DNA from: Cytophagaceae bacterium UBA6715
GTDB lineage: Bacteria; Bacteroidota; Bacteroidia; Cytophagales; Spirosomataceae
Assembly (NCBI GenBank): GCA_002454335.1
Contig: DKIP01000016.1
Span: 1-14,532, forward strand
Length of the DNA stretch: 14,532 bases
Reading direction: 5' to 3'
Both the position numbers and the translations under genes were made by a program. Numbering within the stretch: the stretch's first letter is position 1; each line of letters begins with the position of its first letter. A model generated the notes under the pieces. That model searched no databases. It had not been told where the DNA came from and saw only the letters and a program-made list of their open reading frames with translations. Shown here piece after piece: positions 1 to 6,455 of this stretch.

Positions 1-681
1 GAGGTAGATAACAACTCGAATGGAGACGGAGCAACACCATTTACATCTGCAACTTTCGCAAACATTTCCGTTATTGGAGCTAAGGGAACATCTTCTTCTT
101 ATTTGGATGCGAACTTCCAAAATGGTGCGCAATTACGCCGTAACAACAAGTTGAAGATTTACAATACGTTTATTACGGGCTACCCGACAGGCTTATATAT
201 CGATAGCCAAAAGGGTTCTGCGAAAACCAATGCAGCGAATGGTGAATTGGTCGTGAAAAACGTTGTCATTGCTGGTACTGCGGGTTGGGGTACAACAGGT
301 TTTGCATCTTTAAACTCTAACGTTTATGGTTTCGGAGTTGCTGTTTCGGATGAAGAGCAAATTGCTAAAACAAATACTGCAGGTACTGTTGCGTCGAAGC
401 CTATTGAAATCGGAACAGGTGTAAAAGCATCTGATTGGTTCAAAGCAATCGATGGCAACAAAGTGTTGACATCGACGGCTAATACAGGTATTGCTGCGAC
501 GTTATGGTCTGCTCGTCCAACGTTAACTTTAACAGCTGGAACTTCAGAATCATTAATCGGTACTGCTTTGCCTACATTGCCAGGTATGACAGCAACGGAT
601 TACATCGGTGCATTCAAAGATTCAGATTGGACTGCTGGCTGGGCTGAGTTCTCGCCTAACTCCGTGCTTTATATCAAGTAA
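1..681 (+). CDS. C-terminal part of a secreted beta-helix-like surface protein (5' end outside window)
   Basis: The frame is open from base 1 to the TAA at 679-681, so this is the last 226 residues of a larger protein. The only in-window start (TTG at 103) has no special support. The sequence is rich in G, N, S, T and short beta-type repeats, with stretches such as NNSNGDGATPF and NNKLKIYNTFITGY that resemble the rungs of right-handed parallel beta-helix (pectin-lyase-like) proteins. The end, with YIGAFKDSDWTAGW followed by a short tail, resembles a recurring Bacteroidota surface-protein family often mislabelled 'multidrug transporter' and often found behind SusC/SusD pairs. That family link is from memory. 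There is no obvious T9SS sorting domain or membrane segment in the visible part. The function is unknown; it may bind or present a substrate at the cell surface. Confidence 0.75.
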   Translation, partial: EVDNNSNGDGATPFTSATFANISVIGAKGTSSSYLDANFQNGAQLRRNNKLKIYNTFITGYPTGLYIDSQKGSAKTNAANGELVVKNVVIAGTAGWGTTGFASLNSNVYGFGVAVSDEEQIAKTNTAGTVASKPIEIGTGVKASDWFKAIDGNKVLTSTANTGIAATLWSARPTLTLTAGTSESLIGTALPTLPGMTATDYIGAFKDSDWTAGWAEFSPNSVLYIK

Positions 682-695
682 TTAATTGATCACAA

Positions 696-730
696 GGGCG
701 TTGCCAACTTAGGTAACGTCCTTTTTTTTT
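696..730 (+). terminator. Strong intrinsic terminator, possibly an attenuator
   Basis: A 10-bp stem (696-705 with 712-721, containing two G-T wobbles) closes a 6-base loop and is followed directly by nine T residues at 722-730. It lies 14 bases after the stop of the beta-helix protein gene. The T tract ends only 6 bases before the ATG of the next lipoprotein gene, so it may also control read-through into that gene. Confidence 0.85.
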
Positions 731-736
731 ACACCA

Positions 737-1288
737 ATGATAAAAAACATAGTATTATTTTTCGCAGGCGTCATGCTGTTGGCTTCCTGCCATTCCAAAG
801 ACGAAGTAGGCTACTATTTTTCTGACGCTGAACGTGATACGCTGTTAACGAATATCATCACCTACGTGGGCGAAAAGGCAACCTATTCAACAGATTCTAC
901 AAAATTTCAGGCTCGATTCAGAACGGAGTATGTTAGCCGTTTACCACTTTATCATTTTGTTTATCTGACCAAAGATGAAGCGGGTACTTATTTTTATTTG
1001 ATTAGTCGGCCCGTGGCAGGTCGAAAAGATTTACGAAGGGGACTCGTAGGCCGATTCACCTTAAAACCTGAATCAACGGATATTCTTGATTTCGAAGAAG
1101 TGGTGAACACGCCACATTTTGATGAAGAAACCTTGAAAGAAAGGGGGACGTTTTTGTTCCAGGCACTCGTGAAAGAAGGTAATTTAAATGCGTATCTAGC
1201 CATGAAACATTATGTAGAATGGCCAGATTCGACACTAAAATATGACAAAAAAACCCACAATTGGGTTTCTACGATATCGGGTTTGTAA
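737..1288 (+). CDS. Small unknown lipoprotein
   Basis: This 183-residue protein begins with a lipoprotein signal peptide: a short basic start, a hydrophobic stretch at about residues 5-16 and the lipobox LASC with the lipidated cysteine at residue 18. It should be exported and anchored to a membrane, probably the outer one. The rest is charged and soluble, with mixed alpha/beta character and no motif I can name; YYFSDAERDTLL just after the anchor and a Tyr/Phe-rich segment at about 70-90 stand out. The ATG at 737 is the right start because later methionines would lose the signal peptide. The gene sits directly after a terminator with no room for its own promoter, so it is probably read through from the preceding operon. 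I do not recognise the family. Confidence 0.8.
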   Translation: MIKNIVLFFAGVMLLASCHSKDEVGYYFSDAERDTLLTNIITYVGEKATYSTDSTKFQARFRTEYVSRLPLYHFVYLTKDEAGTYFYLISRPVAGRKDLRRGLVGRFTLKPESTDILDFEEVVNTPHFDEETLKERGTFLFQALVKEGNLNAYLAMKHYVEWPDSTLKYDKKTHNWVSTISGL

Positions 1289-1317
1289 CCCCAGATTTTA
1301 TATTGGTGTAATAAAGT

Positions 1318-1346
1318 AAATGTCGGTAGGTATCCTGCCGACATTT
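1318..1346 (+). terminator. Long hairpin, probable terminator
   Basis: A 13-bp stem (1318-1330 with 1334-1346, one G-T wobble) closes a 3-base TAT loop, 29 bases after the lipoprotein stop. The 3' arm ends in TTT but the bases after it (CTTGTATG) are not a clean T run, so it may terminate weakly or act as an RNA-stabilising hairpin. From here to 1455 I see only A/T-rich sequence without a convincing promoter match. Confidence 0.6.
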
Positions 1347-1455
1347 CTTGTATGTTGGGTATAGACTACATAATTTAATATGTATTTTACAGGGAGATAA
1401 AGGATAGGTTTTATTTAGGGATTAGTTTTATTCATCAATCAAAATCACACAATCG

Positions 1456-2523
1456 ATGTACCGTCAAATATTTATTTATTGTTTTTTCATGTTTTTGGGA
1501 GTTTCTCCCATGTTAGGTCAGCAATCCGGTGACCATCGGGTCATTGTCATTATGACAGATGGTTTTCGTTGGCAAGAAGTTTTCGGAGGTCTGGATACGG
1601 CCATTGTGAAAGTTAAGCGCTTTCATCATGGGGATAGCGCTCGCTTAATTAAGCAATATTGGGCTCCTGATGTAGAGACTAGGCGTCAGAAGTTATTACC
1701 TTTTTTTTGGAGCACAATCGCTAAAAAAGGCCAGATTCATGGTAATCGTGGCAAAGGTTCATTTGTGAATGTTGCAAATCCCTATTGGTTTTCCTATCCG
1801 GGGTACAGTGAACTGTTGACCGGACAAGTGGATACAGCTGTGAATTCAAATGATTACAAGGCCAATCCCAATACAAACTTTTTTGAGTACTTGAATAGCC
1901 TAAATGCATATAAAGGTTCTGTGGCCGCGTTTGGTGCATGGGATGCTTTTGATCGAATTTTAAATGAAAAGCGGTCGGGTTTTCCGGTTGTGAATGCATT
2001 TGATTCGTATGATTCCTACGTAAGTACACGCGATAGTGATTTGCTGTCACGTATGACGAAGGATTCATTTCGCGCGTTTGGAGATGCTGAGGTGTTGGAT
2101 GGATTTATGCATTACCAAGCGATGGATTATTTGAAAAATAAGAAACCCAAAGCGATGTTTATTTCTTATGGAGAAACTGATGAATTTGCGCACGAGGGTC
2201 ATTATGGTCATTACCTGAATGCTGCGCATCAATTTGATACATGGTTAGCGGACATTTGGAATTTTGTTGAAACTGATTCATTGTATAAAGGAAAAACGAC
2301 TCTACTTATTACGACAGATCATGGGCGTGGAGATAAGGTAAAGTCGCAATGGACTTCGCATGGGGAGAAAGTGAAAGATTGTCATGAGATTTGGTATGCG
2401 TTGCTTGGAGCGAATGTTCCTACGATGGGTGAAGTAAGCTTACAAGAGCAGGTTTATCAAAAAGATTTAATTCACATCGTGGCTGAAAAAATGGGAATTT
2501 CGTTTAAGAGTCGGGTCCCGTAG
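1456..2523 (+). CDS. Secreted alkaline-phosphatase-superfamily enzyme, NPP/type I phosphodiesterase-like
   Basis: This 355-residue protein has a signal peptide (hydrophobic residues 5-20, likely cut after G21) and is expected in the periplasm. The two-zinc active site of the phosphodiesterase/nucleotide pyrophosphatase branch (PF01663-like) can be read off: D35 in MTDGFRW, nucleophile S118 in YPGYSELLTG, D242 and H246 in ETDEFAHEGH, D288-H289 in TTDHGRGD, and H302 in WTSHGE. The order and spacing fit the seven-ligand pattern of NPP enzymes, although the nucleophile is Ser rather than the Thr common in NPPs. It should cleave phosphate mono- or diesters; the exact substrate cannot be read from sequence, and phosphonate monoesters are also possible. 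It lies just upstream of a phosphate transporter gene, which fits a phosphate-scavenging role. Confidence 0.85.
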   Translation: MYRQIFIYCFFMFLGVSPMLGQQSGDHRVIVIMTDGFRWQEVFGGLDTAIVKVKRFHHGDSARLIKQYWAPDVETRRQKLLPFFWSTIAKKGQIHGNRGKGSFVNVANPYWFSYPGYSELLTGQVDTAVNSNDYKANPNTNFFEYLNSLNAYKGSVAAFGAWDAFDRILNEKRSGFPVVNAFDSYDSYVSTRDSDLLSRMTKDSFRAFGDAEVLDGFMHYQAMDYLKNKKPKAMFISYGETDEFAHEGHYGHYLNAAHQFDTWLADIWNFVETDSLYKGKTTLLITTDHGRGDKVKSQWTSHGEKVKDCHEIWYALLGANVPTMGEVSLQEQVYQKDLIHIVAEKMGISFKSRVP

Positions 2524-2544
2524 TATTTAATAATTCGGTAACAT

Positions 2545-2571
2545 TTGACAGCGTGGGGATGTGTAACTTCG
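2545..2571 (+). promoter_or_regulatory. Candidate Bacteroidota promoter for pit
   Basis: TTTG with TTG at 2545-2547 and TAACTTCG at 2564-2571 (one mismatch to TAnnTTTG) are separated by 16 bases, slightly short for this promoter class. The box ends 24 bases before the ATG at 2596. The TTG could open a longer reading frame but fits better as the -33 element. Confidence 0.4.
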
Positions 2572-2595
2572 TGTTGTATACTTAACAAATACTAT

Positions 2596-4053
2596 ATGTT
2601 TGGATTAGATCCTACGCTTCTCTTTTTGTTGTGTTTTTGTTTATTCGCGGCTTGTGCATTTGAATTTGTCAATGGTTTTCATGACACTGCGAATGCGGTA
2701 GCTACCGTCATCTACACGCACTCCTTAAAACCAACACAAGCGGTTGTTTGGTCCGGTTTTATGAATTTTTTAGGACTATTGACAGGAGGGGTTGGTGTTA
2801 CGATGAGTATCATCGGCTTATTACCCACCGAACTGCTGGTAGATACCAATGTCTATCACTCGATGGCCATGGCTCTTGCTTTGTTAATTTCTGCTATATT
2901 ATGGAATTTAGGCACCTGGTATTTAGGGATTCCCGCGTCTAGTTCGCATACGTTGATTGGATCTATAATCGGTATTGGTGTCGGTCATGCGTTATTGCCA
3001 GAGGCTTCTAACAAAGGGCTTTCTTCGTTGAACTGGGATAAAGTGATTGAGATAGGACAGGCATTGTTGTTGTCTCCTTTATTCGGTTTTGCCTTGGCAA
3101 TTGTTTTGATGTATATATTAAAGAAGACGGTTACCAACAAGGAAATATTTAAGGAGCCAAAGAAGAAATCGCCACCGCCTTTGTGGATTCGTTCGATATT
3201 AATTGCCACTTGTACGTTGGTTTCGTTCTTTCACGGAAGAAATGATGGTCAAAAAGGTATAGGTTTGGTTATGGTAATATTGATTGCGTTTTTGCCGGGC
3301 TTTTTTGCGATTAATACTTCGCTTGACCTAGATGCTTTACGGACCCATGTAGCTACTGTTCAGCAAATAACTGCTAAGATCGATACGGCAGCATTGTCTA
3401 CAAATGAGCAAGATGCATTGGTAAAAATCAAAACATCTGCGCAGGATTTACATGGAATTACTTCGAAAAACGCGGGAACTTCCAAGTTAACTACGGATCA
3501 AAAATTTGCTATCCGTAAGGCGGCTTTGACGATTAATAAATACTCCAAAAAGTTGATCGAAAGTGAATCTGTTGCTTTGTCTGAACATGATAAACAAGCA
3601 TGGAAGAAGGCAACAGCGGGGTCAAAGGCTCCCTTTTTTACCTATGGGTCAAATTCTAGTTCGGGATTAGCGAGTGTGACTGATTTTGCGCCTAACTGGG
3701 TCATGTGGATGATTGCCTTGTCTTTAGGTTTAGGGACGATGATTGGATGGAAGCGGATCGTGATTACAATTGGTGAAAAAATTGGTAAAGATCATTTAAC
3801 CTATGCACAAGGGGCATCGGCTGAATTAATTGCATCCTTGACGATTGGATTGGCAACGGCCTATAAGTGGCCTGTAAGTACAACGCATGTATTAAGTTCA
3901 GGTATTGCGGGAACAATGGTTGCGCAACGCGGAATTAAGAACCTACAAGGAGGTACCGTACGGAGTATTGTATTGGCTTGGGTATTAACCTTACCTGTTA
4001 CAATTATTTTATCCACCGTATTGTTTTTATTTTTCCGGTGGATTGTTGGTTAA
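2596..4053 (+). CDS. pit: PiT-family inorganic phosphate transporter
   Basis: This 485-residue inner-membrane protein carries both inverted-repeat signatures of the PHO-4/PiT family (PF01384): NGFHDTANA at residues 26-34 and HGRNDGQKG at 213-221, plus the paired motifs PASSSHTLIG in the first half and PVSTTHVLSSG in the second. PiT proteins move phosphate, often as a metal-phosphate complex or with a cation, down the proton or sodium gradient. Between the halves is a soluble, lysine- and alanine-rich helical insert at about residues 238-367. I chose ATG 2596, which puts the first helix at the usual place; a TTG 51 bases upstream would add a poor leader and overlap the promoter. The gene has its own candidate promoter and ends in a terminator. 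It probably takes up the phosphate released by the neighbouring phosphatases. Confidence 0.93.
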   Translation: MFGLDPTLLFLLCFCLFAACAFEFVNGFHDTANAVATVIYTHSLKPTQAVVWSGFMNFLGLLTGGVGVTMSIIGLLPTELLVDTNVYHSMAMALALLISAILWNLGTWYLGIPASSSHTLIGSIIGIGVGHALLPEASNKGLSSLNWDKVIEIGQALLLSPLFGFALAIVLMYILKKTVTNKEIFKEPKKKSPPPLWIRSILIATCTLVSFFHGRNDGQKGIGLVMVILIAFLPGFFAINTSLDLDALRTHVATVQQITAKIDTAALSTNEQDALVKIKTSAQDLHGITSKNAGTSKLTTDQKFAIRKAALTINKYSKKLIESESVALSEHDKQAWKKATAGSKAPFFTYGSNSSSGLASVTDFAPNWVMWMIALSLGLGTMIGWKRIVITIGEKIGKDHLTYAQGASAELIASLTIGLATAYKWPVSTTHVLSSGIAGTMVAQRGIKNLQGGTVRSIVLAWVLTLPVTIILSTVLFLFFRWIVG

Positions 4054-4074
4054 GTTTAATGAATGTATCACTTG

Positions 4075-4105
4075 AAACGCCATTGAATTTCGATGGCGTT
4101 TTTTT
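4075..4105. terminator. Bidirectional terminator between convergent genes
   Basis: A perfect 9-bp stem (4075-4083 with 4093-4101) can extend inward by a T-G and a G-C pair and is followed by T residues through 4105 on the plus strand. It lies between pit (ending 4053) and the transporter gene ending at 4104 on the minus strand. On the minus strand the tail is only a short T run, so it should work better for pit. Confidence 0.8.
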
Positions 4106-5375
4106 ATTGTCTTAATTTTTTTCTAAAATAGATGGCACTTAGGAGACATATGGCAATTCCTATAAAACCTAGATAGCGAGTCCCGTCAAAAAAGAGTTCA
4201 GAAATATTCAATTTCGGGAAAATGAATCCAATCGTTAGAAGCATAACATTGTAGCCAAGATATCCTATGGAATCGACAATATACATCAGGAAACCAATGT
4301 TTGCTTTATGGCGTGTGATTGCAATCATGCGTTCAAACACAGAAGTAGTAATTGTTAAATAGGGTAAGTAAATACCGAAACCTGTCATGACAATTAACCA
4401 AAATGGAGAAACATGATTTTGACCCCAAAAACCAGCAATAACCAGTAGAATGAAACCGCATGCGATGGTCAGTAAACTAGTGAAAAAAGCTTGCTTATTA
4501 TTTCGAATAACCACGAGGCTTCCGTTAATACTCAGAATTCCAATAGTTACCCATATTTCAGTTTGAGCATATGTTTCAGGAGAAATGGTAAATTGTAGGA
4601 ATTTAGCTAATTCAGGTGCAAAATCTGACCTAATCCCTCTCAATAGTGACGCACACAAATATAGGAAGCTAAACGCCAAAATGCCTGGCCACAAATGTTT
4701 CACTAAATTTAAACGGTCGGCATGGGTCATCGGTGATCGCTCTGCCCGGTCGGCAATTTCTTGCTTTGAGGGTTTTGGGATTAGTGTTAACATCCAAACA
4801 AAAAACAAAAGGGGTAAACTATAGCATAGGCCTGCAAAAAATGGCATCCATATTTCTTGGATTCCCCAATTTAAAATGTGCAGCCCCACTGATTTTGATA
4901 CGCCATCTGCAAGAATAAAACTTGAGCCTAATGCTGCGATGTAAAGTTCTGTATTTTTCTTCCCCTCTAAAAATCCCTGGATATAGCCGAAAATCATTCC
5001 TAGGGGGAGCCCATTCATAACCAGAAAAAGTAAATTCCAAGGTTTGGGGACAAGTCCAAAACCGAGTAGTGCAATTTCGGCTATACTTATGCTGATTAAA
5101 ATTGCGCTTGCTCGTTTTTCCCAAGTGATGGCAGACACGAAAAAGATTCCACACCATTTTGAGAGCATGTAGCCCGCAATTTGAGAAGAAATTAAGATAG
5201 ATTTCCAGTGAATACCTAGCCAATACTGATCAATATACTGGCCAGCCGTGAAGGGTTTTCGAAAACCATATACACAAAAATAGCAACCAAATGCGGCTAC
5301 CATCGTCCACAGTGGATGCTTAGTCCATGGAGCGAAAGAAACAGATTTACTTTCGCGTGAGATGTAGGTGATCAT
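4104..5375 (-). CDS. DUF5690-like MFS transporter with organophosphate-antiporter signatures
   Basis: This 423-residue, very hydrophobic inner-membrane protein has about 12 membrane segments in two halves, with a charged loop at about residues 200-220 (PKPSKQEIADRAERS). It resembles the Bacteroidota family DUF5690. TM1 contains YGFRKPF (R39-K40) and the start of the second half contains LLRGIRSDFAPEL (R246). In the order and local spacing these match E. coli GlpT, where the TM1 sequence YLVRKNF and the TM7 sequence LLRYGILDWSPTYL carry the two phosphate-binding arginines (GlpT sequence recalled from memory). A GYLGYN motif near the end also resembles GlpT. An organophosphate or phosphonate carrier is therefore likely; substrate and direction are inferred. 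Its ATG overlaps the stop of the PhnZ-like gene (ATGA), so the two are translationally coupled. Confidence 0.85.
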   Translation of the reverse strand: MITYISRESKSVSFAPWTKHPLWTMVAAFGCYFCVYGFRKPFTAGQYIDQYWLGIHWKSILISSQIAGYMLSKWCGIFFVSAITWEKRASAILISISIAEIALLGFGLVPKPWNLLFLVMNGLPLGMIFGYIQGFLEGKKNTELYIAALGSSFILADGVSKSVGLHILNWGIQEIWMPFFAGLCYSLPLLFFVWMLTLIPKPSKQEIADRAERSPMTHADRLNLVKHLWPGILAFSFLYLCASLLRGIRSDFAPELAKFLQFTISPETYAQTEIWVTIGILSINGSLVVIRNNKQAFFTSLLTIACGFILLVIAGFWGQNHVSPFWLIVMTGFGIYLPYLTITTSVFERMIAITRHKANIGFLMYIVDSIGYLGYNVMLLTIGFIFPKLNISELFFDGTRYLGFIGIAICLLSAIYFRKKLRQ

Positions 5376-5917
5376 TTGGTACTTATTTTCAATATTTCCC
5401 GGTAGGAACTGATTGGGTCAACCTTCAGATTTGGAATTTTAGCCAGGTCATCGATTCTTCGTAGCTTGATTGCTTCCCGATAAAATGGATTTGATTCAAA
5501 TTCCTGGCATTCTTCTCCTGTCATGGGACCACCTTGTAAAGCCAAACTGATTAGGGATGGCTCGCTTAATTGACCTAAATATTCTGGCTCTTTTGTGCAT
5601 AAATAGCGTTTTGCGGCTACATGCATGCGCACAGGTTCAGCAACTGCATCAATAAAATATTTTTCTAAGAATCGAAAACCTATTTCCTCATGTAAATCAT
5701 CGATGCCTTGCTCGGGAGCATCATCGGGTAAGGCATGTAGCATATGCCCAACATCATGCAATAAACAAGCAACGATGAGGTGCACGTCGTAGCCTTCGGA
5801 TTTGGCTAAAAAGGCGGCTTGCAGCGCATGTTCCCCCTGGGTAACTGCTTCTCCTCCGTATTCAGAATCTCCAGCTTTTAAAAAGAGATTTTCTATTTTT
5901 TCTATCAATGAGTTCAT
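5372..5917 (-). CDS. phnZ: PhnZ-like HD-domain di-iron oxygenase (C-P bond cleavage)
   Basis: This 181-residue cytosolic protein is an HD-domain protein of the phosphonate-operon-associated type (TIGR03276-like). Every key position of PhnZ, as I remember it, is present with nearly the same spacing: mobile-loop Y20 and E23, iron ligands H30, H54-D55, H76, H99 and D156, and phosphonate-contact K103 (PhnZ: Y24, E27, H34, H58-D59, H80, H104, D161, K108). PhnZ uses a mixed-valent di-iron centre and O2 to turn 1-hydroxy-2-aminoethylphosphonate into glycine and phosphate; the related TmpB acts on the trimethylated compound. The substrate here may be either of these or another alpha-hydroxyphosphonate. 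No PhnY/TmpA hydroxylase gene is visible. It is the first gene of a two-gene unit with the transporter and is divergent from the PhnO homologue. Confidence 0.85.
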   Translation of the reverse strand: MNSLIEKIENLFLKAGDSEYGGEAVTQGEHALQAAFLAKSEGYDVHLIVACLLHDVGHMLHALPDDAPEQGIDDLHEEIGFRFLEKYFIDAVAEPVRMHVAAKRYLCTKEPEYLGQLSEPSLISLALQGGPMTGEECQEFESNPFYREAIKLRRIDDLAKIPNLKVDPISSYREILKISTK

Positions 5918-6014
5918 GGCAAATTTTTACTTAAATTAGTGCCTTCAATGGTGGAATAAAACGGCTTGATTCGTATTTAAAACACATTTTACGCCGTGAT
6001 AATGATTTCGTAAT
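5918..6014. promoter_or_regulatory. Divergent intergenic region between phnZ-like and phnO-like genes
   Basis: These 97 bases must hold the promoters of both divergent units. The sequence is A/T-rich. On the minus strand a near-match to TAnnTTTG (AAAATTTG) lies too close to the start codon to be convincing unless the message is nearly leaderless. On the plus strand I find no good match. No TTAACAATT element like those upstream of susC is present. Confidence 0.4.
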
Positions 6015-6455
6015 ATGCCTAATAATGTATCAATCCGAGATGCGAATGCGACGGATTCCGAAGCGCTAATCTTGCTGTTAAATGAGTTGGAAAATAACCA
6101 AGCGGATCCTTCGATTATTAATCAAATTCTAGCTAGTTACTTTGCTGACCCGTTGACCCTATTGCGCGTATTAGTAAGTTCAGCGGATGGAATTATTGGA
6201 TTTGTTTCTTGTAAGGGACAATATCTTTTACATCATCAAGGCTTGGTTTGTGAAATTCAAGAACTGATTGTGACAAGTTCTCAGCAAGGCAAGTCCTATG
6301 GTAGGTTATTGATTGAGGATATAAAATTGCAGGTATTAGCGTGGGGTGCTGTTTCGTTAGAAGTAACATCGAATAAGCGAAGAAAGGAAGCCCACGCCTT
6401 TTATGAGGCTGTGGGTTTTCGAAATTCACATGAAAAGTTTACAATTTATTTTTGA
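6015..6455 (+). CDS. phnO: GNAT acetyltransferase, PhnO (aminoalkylphosphonate N-acetyltransferase) homologue
   Basis: This 146-residue protein has the single GNAT fold and matches E. coli PhnO (144 residues, recalled from memory) along its whole length. The clearest blocks are LLHH at 71-74, EIQELIV at 80-86 (PhnO: LHH, EIQELVV), the acetyl-CoA pyrophosphate loop QQGKSYGRLL at 90-99, and the end, with N-x-R-x-x-AH-x-FY followed by GF, SH and KFT, mirrored in PhnO as NVKRHDAHRFY and SHFRFT. PhnO transfers acetyl from acetyl-CoA to 1- or 2-aminoalkylphosphonates, either to detoxify them or to prepare them for C-P lyase. The surrounding phosphonate genes support the call. Its 3' end overlaps the phoA 3' end by 10 bases in the convergent direction. 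General GNAT activity on another amine remains possible. Confidence 0.78.
   Translation: MPNNVSIRDANATDSEALILLLNELENNQADPSIINQILASYFADPLTLLRVLVSSADGIIGFVSCKGQYLLHHQGLVCEIQELIVTSSQQGKSYGRLLIEDIKLQVLAWGAVSLEVTSNKRRKEAHAFYEAVGFRNSHEKFTIYF

Noticed and set aside
2545..2595. TTG start giving a 17-residue longer Pit protein
   Set aside because: The extension is not signal-like or conserved-looking, and the TTG better fits the -33 promoter element.
4819..5223. 134-residue open frame on the minus strand inside the MFS transporter gene
   Set aside because: It is a different frame of a clear membrane-protein gene, with no coherent motif of its own.
5960..5999. ACGGC/GCCGT inverted repeat upstream of the phnO-like gene
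   Set aside because: The arms are only about five bases with a long spacer, expected by chance.
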